Of a stretch of DNA of 64,000 nt, positions 35,336 through 46,937 are shown piece after piece. Source of the stretch: Pseudeuparius sepicola (taxonomy: Eukaryota; Arthropoda; Insecta; Coleoptera; Anthribidae); assembly GCA_963920635.1 (NCBI GenBank), contig OY987307.1:20661735-20725734 (forward strand), in the 5' to 3' direction. The notes beneath the pieces are model-generated. The model did not search any database. It was not told where the DNA came from and saw nothing but the letters and a program-made list of their open reading frames with translations. The stretch's first letter is position 1, and the number at the start of each line of letters is the position of its first letter. Both the position numbers and the translations under genes were made by a program.

Positions 35336-35880
35336 TGAGATGGTGCACTTGGTGTGCAAGTTCGGACGGGCAGTGTATCTGACCGGGGCGGCAATATCTG
35401 AACCCATCGAGATGCGAACCGATAGGGCCGCGGCGGCTGGGCAGAAGAGCGCGCCGGGTTCCGCGTATCTCGCGCGGAATATCGGCATCGAAAATTACAG
35501 CCGCAGATTATTAATAATTAATATTGTGGAAGAATGGCGAGCGTGCAGGCCATTAGACGAAAGCGCGGCCCGGGCAAACGTGCGCGCCGTATGGGGGTTT
35601 CGATCCACCGTTTCGCGAAGAATTTTAATTGGGATTTTAATTGTTCAACCGTTAAATTAGCGCGAAAGGAGGCTTTCCGACGGGGCGCTATGGCGATCGC
35701 GCCGCCGATACTACGGGCGGGATGGTGTTTGTCGGAGGGTCCGGCGGCGAATTGCGAAAAATGGTTTCAATTTTCGGGTCACAACCTTCTCAAGCTTACA
35801 AGCCCTGCGCAAACATGTGGCAACGTCGCGGCGGGACGGTTCAACGGGTCTATGCAGTCAGAGCAGTCTGCACTTTGGCT
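35336..35880. other. GC-rich repeat-free block, candidate regulatory element
   Basis: A sharp change from the surrounding AT-rich DNA, mixing GC-rich words with long homeodomain-like AT words (TTAATTGGGATTTTAATTG near 35626). Two overlapping plus-strand ORFs (35340-35660 and 35534-35920) have no recognisable domain. The texture is that of a conserved cis-regulatory module, or of a non-coding exon; unproven. Confidence 0.35.
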
Positions 35881-37273
35881 TAGCTTATCTTTTGTAATAA
35901 ATGTTCAACCCTCTTTTTAATTATACTCGAAATTAGGGACATTTGTGAACTTTGTTTCAATAATTTGATACTTAAGTAAGTAGGTAGGTTTGTTTAACAG
36001 ACAATAAAAGCAGTAACAAGTAACAAAATATACACAGAAGTATAAATATTTATAATAAGTACGATTCCTGGTATGGATAGGTAAATTTTCGACAAATAAT
36101 ATGGTAAATTTAGACTACATTTTGTTGTAAGTCGAATTTTTGTGAGAATTTTTCGCAGAGTGCGCCATCAGGCAAATTATAATTATACCTATCTTCCCTT
36201 ATGGTTAAATTTTCATAAAAATAAAACAAAAGCGAACAGAGAACAGCATGTTGTGAAGGACAGTACCTAATTCTCTTCTGATTGTCCTGATTGAAATGGC
36301 AGTTAGGGTCAATTTCCTAATACATTTAACTAAATTATCTTTTAACTTTAACATTAGATAAAGAAACTTTTGCAACAATACTAAACAATGGTTGGAGCAT
36401 TAGAACGCGCCTTTAATTTTAAAGGGTACTATAGTTTGTCTAGGCAATTGGCCCAAAACAAATATAAGTTGACCCCTTTCCGCCGAGCAAAGAAAACCTA
36501 GCTACTTCAAGTTATTATTACGATTTGACTTACAGCCAGGTATATAACTAAGTTCTAGCTTCCCTCGACGGTTCTAGGCATCTTGAGGCTTGAAATTGTA
36601 AAGGAACGATTCTTCACTTCGAACATTTAGAAAAATGTTTCACTTTTTCACAAACAAAACAAGTCTATAAAAAAGCTGTCGCCAGCAGTTCGGGCTGTCT
36701 GTTTCCACCCAGAGACACACTGCCTCGTCGTAGCAATCTGGCGACGATATAGCACTACCCGCACTACACAAATTATTTCTGGTAAATTTCTTGTAAAATC
36801 AACTGACAGGGAGTGACAGGCCACGCCGCGCAGACCCGCAAGTCATGTTGCCAGCTTTCCTGGAGCCGGCTGTGTTCAGGTCTATAAGGAAACGCGCAGT
36901 TGTAGATTTGCGAGGGCAAGGTGGTTATCTGGAACCCGCATACAGAAACTTCAGCATAAGAAATAAATGTCTACTTTGAGATGGACGAGTAGTTTCCCAC
37001 CACCACCACTTAATCATACTAACCAGACAGGAAGACATAATCTTTCCTCGCAAAGGGAAAATGCGAAAAGCAAATCTTGGATTTGGAAAAAATTAGTGGT
37101 GCATTGTGACAATGTTTATATTGGTTGCTTCATCGTTTGTCACATATTATTGACAAAATTAAATCAAAACTATCTAGGAGTCTCCAAAATCAATCTCTCT
37201 CTTGAGTGGAGAGAGATGGCAATTAGATCGGGAGATAGTGACAGATTTTTGGACTTGATTTTACTTACTATGC
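35881..37273. other. no recognised gene
   Basis: 36640-36900 is GC-richer and contains TATAAAAAA at 36666 followed ~20 bp later by CAGTT; this is a weak promoter-like arrangement I would not rely on. The rest is AT-rich. Confidence 0.35.
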
Positions 37274-37976
37274 CTTTCAAAGGGCATTATGATGCGTATA
37301 TTCTCACAATAATAAGGTATGAATCAGAGAGTTATCCCAGGTTCTTCATATGGAAAAGTGAGTTTTCAATTATTCGAAAAATATGCGTTTTGATATGATT
37401 TTAGTCAGGCTACTATTGTCACGTTAAGTTGTATTTTAATACTTAATTTTTCCACGTTTCTGAACATGCTGTCAATGTTACCTATAAGTATGTAAGTTCA
37501 TGTCATAAAACTGCTGAAGAAAAGATGGCATATCGCTTGCGCATGTCCAAGCACACTTTGGGAATATCGAATAAATCGTTTAAATGATTAAATAACATTC
37601 CATTTAAACTGAACTTGGGCATGCGCAAACGGTATGCCATCCTTTTTTTCAGCAGTTTCATAACAATAAGTTGCATACTTCTCATTGACAGCCTGTGAAA
37701 AAAAGGAATTATTAAAATACAAGTTCACGTGAAAATAATAGCCCTCTGCGGGCCCACGCTAACGGTATTCCTATGGTTTTCCGAGAAATTTTCTATTTTG
37801 AACTTCATTGTAAAACAGATGGCAGCCTGACTAAAATCATATCAAAACGGATATATTTTTTTTCGAATAAATGAAAACTCAGTTTTTCATATGAAGAACC
37901 CAGGATGACTCTCTTATTCATAACTTATTATTGTGAGAATATACCTACCCAACAAAATGCCCTTTGACTACATCGC
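37274..37976. mobile_element. 700 bp foldback element
   Basis: One continuous palindrome: 37274-37545 pairs with 37625-37976, the right arm carrying an extra ~98 bp (37731-37828). Blocks include CAGTTTTATGACATG-type sequence and AAACTGCTGAA at ~37507 with TTCAGCAGTTT at ~37650. The inner arms share GATGGCAT and CATGCGCAA blocks. No coding capacity. Confidence 0.8.
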
Positions 37977-37979
37977 TCT

Positions 37980-38205
37980 CTAAATCACTATTATGCGAAT
38001 CTATTCTTTTCTTCAAAATTGTAACACCCCGAACCTTGAAACTAATCAGTTCAATAAAAAAATAATATACAATAAAAAAATAATATACAGTCTAAATCAC
38101 TATTATGCGAATCTATTCTTTTCTTCAAAATTGTAACTCCCCGAATCTTGAAACTAATCAGTTCAATAAAAAAATAATATACAATAAAAAAATAATATAC
38201 AGTGC
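37980..38205 (+). repeat. 112 bp tandem duplication
   Basis: TAAATCACTATTATGCGAAT begins at 37981 and again at 38093. Each unit ends in its own duplicated CAATAAAAAAATAATATA. The two units differ at only a couple of positions, so the duplication is recent. Confidence 0.9.
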
Positions 38206-39049
38206 GATTCAAAAACAAGTAAAGGGGAAATTTTTTTGCCGGCGCATTTTTAAAAAGACTGTTGATATGGTACCTACCTAATATGCCGAGAAAAAATGTG
38301 TGTTAATTCTGCCGAGGGAGACTCGCTAAAAACAACAATCTGGACAAAAAAATGCCTGGAAAAAAACAGTTTCCTCCAAAAAGTTCGCATTATAAGGGGA
38401 CTTTTTTTTATTAAATAATACAAATACCTAACTATTGGCTTTACCGTCCTATTACATTTTTATTACAGAATATCGATAAGAAGATGTAGTTTTCAAAAAA
38501 AAGATAGCTATTAACGCTTTAAAATTTTGTTTTGTTTGATGAAAAGTTAATGTACCGTCAAGCATTTATGGATATAAATTTGTCTACATTCAATTTTCCA
38601 GTACTAAACTAATGACAAAATAATATAATATAAAATATCATCAAACTATTTCATGTATCTAACCACAGTTCACCACTTTTTATGACTAACATAATAGAAT
38701 TTTAAAGCGTTAATATAATTTTCTCTTGAAAAAGACATATTCTTACCGGTGTTTAGTACCTATATAATAAAATTTAATAGAATCATAAAACTAGCGATAT
38801 AAAATAGTTTTTACGAAGTTACAAGTTTTTAAAATTTTCAGAAATTTCATGAATATCAAAAAATTTTAAAAAATCTTTCAATAGAGAGTTAGCTAAAATA
38901 AATTTAGTGCACTTATGCAAAATCAATAAAAAACTTTTTAAAACTTTTTGAAATTTGAATAATTTCAATTAGGTATATTTTAACGTCCCTGACTATTTAT
39001 TTGGCATAGCAAAGAAAGTGTTGGAAGTGAAAAAACTCTAGATATGATA
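38206..39049. other. no recognised gene; possible Tc1-like end
   Basis: TACAGTGCGATTCAAAAA at 38201 resembles TACAGTGCTATTCATAAA at 49300, suggesting left ends of one Tc1-type family; right ends were not found. Otherwise very AT-rich. Confidence 0.35.
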
Positions 39050-39431
39050 TACTAAAATCTCTCTTTGACTAGACACTAGAAATTACATTTTTTAAATTTA
39101 GTTGCCCAAAGTTGGAGGCGTTGAGACCAGGCAGGGGCACATGAAGCAACTTCTCTTATTGACATGATGTCAGATATTTAACGTTGATTTTCTGTGTTAC
39201 ATTTAAATCAAAATGAAAAAAAAAACTTTGTTATGGCGAGCACATATTTAATTACATAACAGAAAATGTAAAGGATACTGACATTAAAACAAAATAGTGC
39301 CAATATCCTAACCAAACATCAAATATTCTGAGTACACGGCTCTGTCGTCACCTGTATTTCTAGAGGCCTTCAGAAATTCTAGGGATATGCAACATAAATC
39401 CAGTGTCCATAGTTAAAGAGAGATTTTAGTA
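39050..39431. mobile_element. MITE, TA target duplication
   Basis: TACTAAAATCTCTCTTT (left end) and AAAGAGAGATTTTAGTA (right end) are exact inverse complements, with TA on each side (39048-39049, 39432-39433). 382 bp, no ORF. Tc1/mariner-type derivative. Confidence 0.85.
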
Positions 39432-40371
39432 TAGCTATCGAAAATGTTTGCCAGTATCTTCTGTCCCTAGGGAATTTTGTCGCTTTAAGGTGTACATATT
39501 GGTCAAAGTTTCAAGTTTCGAATGACCTGATTTGTTCAAATGGAACTCAGGAAATAGCCAGGAAAATAAAAAAATTGCAAGTGTTTTTGCGGTGGCGAAA
39601 AGCCTAAAATTAGGAGACCAAAGTTGCTATGGTTAAATATGAAAAATGAGGTCTTTATTTCTGGGTTATGCCTTTGATTTTTGAAGTTTTCGTGTTTCTC
39701 AAATATTCCTAGAGAAAGTATAGCCTGCAACACCTTTGGAATGGCATGTAGGTACCACACTTGCGGACTACAAACTTCTCAATCATGTGGAATATGGGCC
39801 ATTCCATAACTTGTTGTAGAATATATTATAAATACTATTACAATCTCGGAACTGGCCAAACATCGACAGTCACTTGAATTGTGTTTTCGTACCTTTTTTA
39901 CGAAAATGCTTCCTAAGTTGTCCCCTACAGTCGTTGGTAGAATTTAATTCTAAATCGACTATTTCAAATAGATTCTCCTCGGTCGGGTTCTCACATTCTC
40001 ACAAAACTAAAAATTTATATGACATTTTTTAAATAAAACAAATACATAAAGAAATAAACGTATAATTAAAAAAAACTTGGGTATAAAGATATAAAAAAAT
40101 TACATTCGTTACAAAAATCACAAAAAGCAGTTTTCTCCTATTTTTGAACAGTTCATCGAGAATTTTTGTGGCAGTTAAATTAATCTCTCTGTATATATTT
40201 AATAAAACTAAGCCGTTCGCCGCGCATGGCATGGGGGAGGGTTGACACCCGACACCCCCGTGGCATAAAAGTTCTCTCCAGAAATATCTAGGGGGGACGG
40301 AAAGCTATATAGCTCCCCACCAACCCCATGACGTCACGCTACGCCACAAGAAGAGAGAAACTTACCCACTT
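39432..40371. other. no recognised gene
   Basis: AT-rich; nothing identifiable. Confidence 0.4.
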
Positions 40372-40680
40372 ACACCGTTACTCACCTTCTCGATACAAGT
40401 CTTAAACGCTCCGCGGCGAAATTTTTATCCGCGCTATCTAAATGTGGGAAAACGCTTAAAAGTGTACATGTTCCATTTAATTATTCAAATTTATCTGCTT
40501 TATTATAATTGCACGGTAGATTTTGCCGCTAAGTACTTGATTGCTGCGAGAGTTATGCTTGGCTGCGGTCGCCTTGGCGCATACGTCGCGTTTCGGGTGA
40601 AACTTTGTTTACGGCGTCGATTTTTGTTGTTCGGGTGACTGGCAAAGCAGCGCGCGTGTTTCTCAATGAGCTCGTCCGCG
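40372..40680. other. GC-richer repeat-free block
   Basis: Stands out from the AT-rich flanks, with CpG words (CTCCGCGGCGAAA, GCGCATACGTCGCG) mixed with TTATTATAATTG. The ORF at 40444-40638 is not recognisable. Candidate conserved non-coding element. Confidence 0.3.
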
Positions 40681-40771
40681 CGACCATTAACAAAGCAGGA
40701 AGGAGAAAATCTAGATTTGCTCCAGTTTTAATACGGCATACGAGTAAAAAAACACATGTAGGGTATTCATT

Positions 40772-41144
40772 TAATTTTTAATTGGGTTTTTCGCCACAAA
40801 AACCTCAACCATACTGATTGAAAGACAACTTTTCCAAGTTACCAGAAAAAATCATAAATGCTTAACATTAAAAGAACGAAACTTGAACGTTAACTCAAAC
40901 AATTAACCTCAACAACTTTGTTTTCTGAGCTTTCGGACAATAAATCTTCATCGTTTCTCAAAGATATTGCCAATTTAACTGAGTGAAAAGGTAACAGCTG
41001 ATGTAACATTAAAAGAACGAAACTTGAACGTTAACTCAAACAATTAACCTCAACAACTTTGTTTTCTGAGCTTTCGGACAATAAATCTTCATCGTTTCTC
41101 AAAGATATTGCCAATTTAACTGAGTGAAAAGGTAACAGCTGATG
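40772..41144 (-). mobile_element. PLE 3' end with 141 bp tandem dimer
   Basis: TTTTTCGCCACA (about 40786) and CTTAACATTA...GAACGAAACTT...GTTAACTCAAA match, in inverse orientation, the 3' region of the PLE copy at 54287-54950 (TGTGGCGAAAAACGC). The segment starting TAACATTAAAAGAACG is present twice in perfect tandem (40863-41003 and 41004-41144). No coding part of the PLE is present, so this is a solo terminal dimer. Confidence 0.75.
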
Positions 41145-41273
41145 TAATGTAATTTTTATAGGTGGTATTAAATAACTGGTTTTCTACCCAGAGAGTCGTT
41201 TATTTATATTATCAAAAAATAAGTAAATAAACGATATGTTTGTGCAACAAACCTTCGCTAACAGAAGTGGAAT

Positions 41274-42094
41274 TAGTGATGTAAAAAACAAGATTTCTTG
41301 TCTTGCTCGGCAACTTCTTGTCTTGTCTTGCTAAGCAAGGCAAGATGTAAAACTACTTCTTGTCTTGCAAATTTCTTGCACAGTTATTTCTTGTCTTGCT
41401 AGCAAGACTCTTGCTTACTTCTTGTTCTTGCTTTTTAGGGGATTCCCCAACTCTTTTTCGGGGATTCCCTTTATTTTACGTTTTCTGCGCGCTCGCCGGC
41501 GCCAAGCGAGCCACCCTATTTTATCTAAAATGGCCAGGGATATTCTAAGTACTATGGCAACGTCAGTTCCTGCAGATGCAAATACAGATAACTAGTTACT
41601 AGTAATGTCAGTAATGTCATGTTCACGTTTAAGATTTAAGTAGGTACCTACCTTGGTACCTATAGTTTGTTCAGCGAATGTTCGGCCCTACGTCACAACT
41701 CTCGTCCTTGTCTAACTCGTGAATATACAACCGATATCCATCGTATATTCATGAGTAAGACAAGGACGGGTGTTGTGACGTAGGGCCGAACATTCGCTGA
41801 ACAAACTGTAGTTTCAGTTTTTTTTTGTATAAAAGAATTACCTACTTTGTTTCTTATTAATATGATTTAAATAATTCACGTTTCCCTTGTTTATTTGTCT
41901 CATTTACTTGCCATCGGTAGAAAGCAAGAAATCTTGTTTCTTGCAAATTTCTTGACAAAAATATTGTCTTCTTGCTGGAGCTACTCTTGTCTTGTCTTGC
42001 TTCTTGCTCCACTACTTCTTGTCTTGTTCTTGCAGCAAGAACAAGACAAGAACAAGAAAGAGCAAGACAAGAACAAGAAATTTTTACATCACTA
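41274..42094. mobile_element. non-autonomous hAT element, 821 bp
   Basis: The terminal inverted repeats are TAGTGATGTAAAAA and TTTTTACATCACTA. An exact 8 bp target duplication AGTGGAAT flanks it (41266-41273 and 42095-42102). The 8 bp duplication and the TAGTG...-type end define hAT. Subterminal regions are filled with CTTGTCTTG/CAAGACAAG repeats on both sides, likely transposase-binding arrays or slippage products. It carries no transposase; a smaller MITE is nested inside at 41663-41808. Confidence 0.9.
41663..41808. mobile_element. 146 bp palindromic MITE nested in the hAT element
   Basis: Near-perfect palindrome: the outer block GTTTGTTCAGCGAATGTTCG is repeated inversely at the right end, with a short central loop near 41732. 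TA flanks both ends (41661-41662, 41809-41810). It must have inserted after the hAT element arose. Confidence 0.85.
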
Positions 42095-43615
42095 AGTGGA
42101 ATGCAAGCTCTATTAACGATTGGCCATCGTTTTTGTTACACCCTGTATAGTTTCTGTTACACCCTGTATAGTTATAACCTGTATAGTTATAATCATAATG
42201 ATGATAATGAATATACGGGATATATCAATAAAAAGTGTGTTCATATTTCTAAATATCTATATGCGCAATTGTTTTTCTCCATTGTTGGGAATCTTTCATG
42301 GGGCACATACCTTTTTATTTTATCATCTTAAGAGGTAGAGCAAGATATAATATTTATATAAACAAATTCCCTCTTAACTAAGAGTTCGTAACACGTAACC
42401 AAGGCTCCGCATTTTGCTAGTTTTCTAGAAAACAAATTGAAATGACATTTCGAATTTTTAATATCAGTAAGCATCCTTAAAAACACAACAATAGAGCGAC
42501 AATTTCTCCAGTTATCAGTTATCGATCAGCCAAAAGTATATGGAAAGTATTATGCATTGTCAACTTCAAACGATTGTCAGGGTTGATCTCAAACGGTTTG
42601 CGAAATTTAGCAGAAATAATATTTATTTCAGATACTTTTAATTAATCTACGTTGCAGTTAGCATTCTGAACTGGAGATAATAAGAATTCGAATATTTATT
42701 TTCTTTTCGATAACGCTTTATCAGCGAGCTGGTAAAGATCGTGCCTGTTGCTAGGGTCGATAAAAATTGCGAGTACTTGACTTTCATATTTTTTGAGGGG
42801 CAAAATATAATATATTGCTTCCTGTTTTGCTTACATAATAAATCTTTCGAAAATAAAACTAGGTACTCGTATCTAATATGTAGGTATGCATATCCTTCTA
42901 TTAGTCCATTTACGTTGGAGTTAGTAGAGAATAACGCTCGGCAGAACGTGATCACCTGGTCACCTGCCCCCACTATTGATGGGGCAGTTAGTTAACTGTG
43001 GCTATAGGCCGTCAACGCCGTAAGGTAGTAATTATAGTAGCCTTGCACTTGGCAAAACTTAAATATTAATTTCTTACAAATTCCTACCTAGCGATTCATT
43101 GTTACACATTATGTTATTGTAATAATACCTGCCGACATCGTGATGGTGGGACTACTGGCTTCGCTTTTAATAAAGTTCAATTAGTAACTTATAATTTTCT
43201 TTGCGGGCCGTCATAGTAATCGGTAATTTTAATTTTTAATAATACGTAAATTGCAATTTATGCTCAAATGGAAGTAATCCAGTATGCGCCTATCACCTGC
43301 CCACCATGTGTCAATAACATTGCAAGTTCTTTGTCGGATTTACAACAGACATTAAAGAATATGGTAGATTTAACGTCTCCAGATAGATTTTTGCAAATAG
43401 AAAGAGTTGGTAACTTATGGGACTAAATATTTTTAAATTTGGTGATAGGTACCTAACTACCGTCCAATGATTAGTTAAATTTAGTGTCCTCTGCATAATT
43501 CGAGCCCAATAGGCCAAGTGCTGGCGTCAAAAAATTGCAAGAGTTTTCGGAAGGTTGATATTTTCAGATTGAGTTGTATTTTAGTGATAGAGAGCCACTG
43601 TAGTCAGCACTTCCT
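42095..43615. other. no recognised gene; short tandem of MITE-like ends
   Basis: GTTACACCCTGTATAGTT occurs twice near 42134-42174, with a third partial copy. A GC-richer patch is at 42920-43040. No gene supported. Confidence 0.4.
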
Positions 43616-44878
43616 CGGTCGGGACACCTGGCGCTGGGACGCTCGTAAAATTTGTACCTATATATTTAGTGAATGTAATATAGAGCACGAATCTAACAGT
43701 CAGATAGCAAAATCACGTGACCATCTTAGTCTGACGTTACATGTCATTTGTCACATAACTGAAAGCGGCAGCTTTGGTTTTGAAAAGTTTGAAATATTTA
43801 AAGTGTTTTTAAACGTCTTAGTTTATATTTTAGAAACAAGTTTGTGTCTAGTGCGCGTGTGTCTTGGCGGGGGGAACCACCCAGGTGTTATTATGGCCTC
43901 TGGGTGCGAGCCGTGCCGTCCAGGAGTATTGGTGCCGCTCGCGCCGACCAGTGACCGCTGTAAGGGGAATTCTCCCCCCGGAATGGACAGTGGAGCTGAG
44001 ACACAGACGGGTGAACTGATTACGGGAGATCCGCGAATTCAGACGGTCCGGGTGGCTGGAAGCCGTTCCCGTTAAGCACGTTCGGGTTTGTGTATTTTGT
44101 ATTCGCCATTCACCTTGTGCGAAATAAATCAGTGTTGTAACGTACTCAAGGATTTTCGTTGTCGACCCACGCCATGATACGGTTCCTATTCGGCCTTTCA
44201 CGCTGGCGATCAACTGGGACCTCCTCAATATTTACAGTATACAGAGATGATTTTTCATTTTTATTTCGTAAAAAATAACCCAAATACCAAATATTGGGTC
44301 TGTTTATATTATATTTATACATATTACAAAAGCCAGGAAGAACATGAGATTTAATTTCTAAAAAACCCTTAGGTATGTGTGGCTAACACGTTTTCAAGAA
44401 AGTGAAACAATTAATGTGGACAAATGTGTTGTGGGAGGAAAATACCTATAGAGAATATCACCTAAGCTAAAGGAAGGTGCTGTCCCAACAATTTTTGAGA
44501 ATGTGCCAAAATGTTTGAGTGCAGTGCCGTTTAACTCTCAGCCCAAAACAGCTGAAGCAGGTTGAAAATTTTGAAAAAGCAATTAGAGAAAGCCTGGATG
44601 CACAAAACCAATAATTTAATAGATGAAAGAAAACTCGCCAAATTGTTACGAAATTTGTTTTTTCTACTTATCTCCAAAAATGCCTTTTATTATATAGGAC
44701 TAAGTTGGTCCTAGAAAAAAACGATATATATGAAAGCTGTAGGAAATTTCCTCGCGATCTTGTTGCACTTACTAATAGAAAAACAATTAAAAGCAACATT
44801 TTTCAGATATAAACAAAACATATTTATTTAGTTTTATTTATTTATTTCCGAACGTTCCAGTCCTAAGTGTCCCGACCG
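43616..44878. mobile_element. candidate DNA element with imperfect 34 bp TIR
   Basis: The left end CGGTCGGGACACCTGG and the complement of the right end (CGGTCGGGACACTTAGG) match, and similarity continues through CTGGGACGCTCG against CTGGAACGTTCG. The interior has a GC-rich stretch (43850-44075, end of a 185-residue ORF beginning at 43518) and AATAAA near 44124. No target duplication is visible. The sequence TGGCGATCAACTGGGAC at 44202 resembles a retroelement primer-binding site, so an LTR-derived origin for the GC-rich part is possible. Confidence 0.45.
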
Positions 44879-45638
44879 CTGGTATCAGTTGTTGCCACTT
44901 TTTTCCGAGATTCCTTTTTCGCTTATAATCCCCAATTTGCCTAGTTTAAAATTATCTATTATATTCTTACCAACTACAGTAATAATAATTGACAACAGAA
45001 GTAAACAATATAATTCGAAATGGTTATTTTTAATTTGCATAATTCGCATTGACTATGATTGACTCCTTATTTTATGCTTCCATACTAATGTGAATTTTTT
45101 ATTCGTTTATGCTACACTATAGTGTGTGTGAAATTCTGAGATATATTGTATAAATGGGTAATAATAGCAGTAATGATCAAGAAAAAAATGGGCATTAACT
45201 TAATAAGTAGGTATACGTATTGTTGCACACACGTTTATTTGCAATTATAATTTTACAGTTTTTTATATTGCTACCGCTTGTGCCATAGATTTTTTAATGC
45301 CTCTTTTAAAGATAATTACAAAATGGTAATGTGATCGATGAAATACTGAACATATTTTCATTTGTGAGCTCAAAGTCAATTGCTCAGAAATATACTACAC
45401 AGGAGAAAGCTAAATGATCAGAGCTTTCAGGAAAAAAACACTGCAAGCTTTACAACTTTGTCAGTGACTGCGCGTTGACTTAATATAATAATAATAACTG
45501 TCTAACAACAGGAACTCCCAACTCCATTCTCAACGAAAAAGTCAAGTCAAGATAACAATACAGATTAATTTTAACCTAGATTCAGTACCATCTGATGACA
45601 CTTTGCCAATAATAAATAAATAGTATATTATGTACCAA
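44879..45638. other. no recognised gene
   Basis: AT-rich; nothing identifiable. Confidence 0.4.
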
Positions 45639-46227
45639 GGGACTAAAGTGCGGCTTTTAATACCGAGAGTGAATATTAAGCGAGGGCAACAATTACTCGA
45701 GGGATTAAGAGTGACTTTATATAGTCCCGTTTTACATTCGCTATTTTTTGCACCTCAGGAACTAAAATTTAAAAGTTTTCAAGACATTATGTGAAATTCA
45801 TTTTGTTCTATATCTCAACCAGGTTTGTCTCTATAAGTCAAAATACCAATTTTCAACTGTTCATAGCTCAGAATCTACTAATTTTTTAATAAATGACATT
45901 CTTCAGATGTGTTTAGAATTTTCCGTAGAATCCTCAAGTATATAATATACAAATATACAGGATGTTCTATACAAAAAACATCTCATTTGTCACCACACTT
46001 TTGTGGTAGTTCCAAAAATAGTCCACTCTGAATTTATTCTTATAGCACTGTATCCACTGGATTTCGTTACTGTTCATTCAATTAATGTTATAGAATAAAG
46101 TACATAGTTGGTCATAGTTTCTATTGTTTTTGTTACTTTTAATCCCAAGGGACTACAATTTTGTACTTCCTTATTGGGTCTAAAATATATTATAGTCCCA
46201 AGGGAGTAAATGCCGCACTTTAGTCCC
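45639..46227. mobile_element. candidate MITE with GGGACTAAAGTGCGGC ends
   Basis: The 16-mer GGGACTAAAGTGCGGC at 45639 is exactly inverted at 46212-46227. The motif GGGACTAAAGTG or its complement recurs just outside (46250-46261), and TAGTCCC/GGGACTA words recur inside (45723, 46147, 46192). The repeated subterminal motif is typical of transposase-binding sites, but the exact boundaries are uncertain. Confidence 0.5.
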
Positions 46228-46320
46228 GCAAAAGAGGGAGTTAAGTGATCACTTTAGTCCCTGCGTTGCAAAAAATTAATTTGTTCCTCTTCACTGAACA
46301 CAAATCGCCCGTTCACCATC

Positions 46321-46850
46321 GCTTAAAAATCCCACCCAATCAAATCTTCCGTGGACCACCAATGGCCCAAAACGCTGCGGCGACTAATCCGTTCTAAGCT
46401 GTCGCTTCTAATGACGGTTCCACGCCGGCCGTTGGTTCCTGCCGAAAATGAGCCGGGTGTCCCTCCCACCCGAACTTCGTCCGGTACCGCCCATAGGCCG
46501 CCTGGTACCTGCCTCGCCGCGCTCAGAGGGACCCGCCGGTGCCGGTACCAACAGATCATCGCCGAAAGTAAATAGCAGCGGCCGCCGCCCGCGTGTAATC
46601 CCGGAAACGGAATCGTAAATAAAACCGCCGCCGCCATTGTGGAATTTACTTTTATTTGACAAGCCCGCAGAGTCGCGCCGTATACTATTTTTATCTGGCG
46701 GTCCAGCGGTCCAAGTGGAAATCTGGCGGTTGGTGCTTGCCGGCGGCGATAGTTGGTTGGTCTGGTGGCCCAGGGGCGCTATAGAGAGCCGGCCATTTTT
46801 TTTTCGAGATGCATGTGTGTGCCCAAGGCCCGGATGTCGTAAAAATATTC
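46321..46850. other. GC-rich repeat-free block
   Basis: Dense CpG-containing sequence with GGTACC words and GCCGCC runs. Frames are long on both strands because stops are rare (46323-46637 minus, 46351-46575 plus), with no recognisable domain. It resembles the 17.4, 35.3 and 63.0 kb blocks. Candidate promoter or regulatory element; not identified. Confidence 0.35.
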
Positions 46851-46937
46851 TGGCCTAATAGTGGACTTTTTTATGTGTAATGAAGTAATGAAAATATCGC
46901 TCGAAGGAATTGAGTAGTTTGCTCTAAGGAGCCAATA

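Noticed and set aside
36666..36690. TATA box plus initiator as a host promoter
   Set aside because: The spacing between TATAAAAAA and CAGTT (~20 bp) is too short and no gene follows.
40863..41144. CRISPR array or simple satellite
   Set aside because: Only two 141 bp units without spacers, matching PLE 3' ends elsewhere; eukaryotic context.
44202..44218. Full LTR retrotransposon at 43.6-44.9 kb
   Set aside because: A primer-site-like word alone is not enough; no paired LTRs, no gag or pol.
46323..46858. Long frames in the 46.3-46.9 kb GC-rich block as genes
   Set aside because: Same compositional effect; several mutually overlapping frames, none protein-like by motif.
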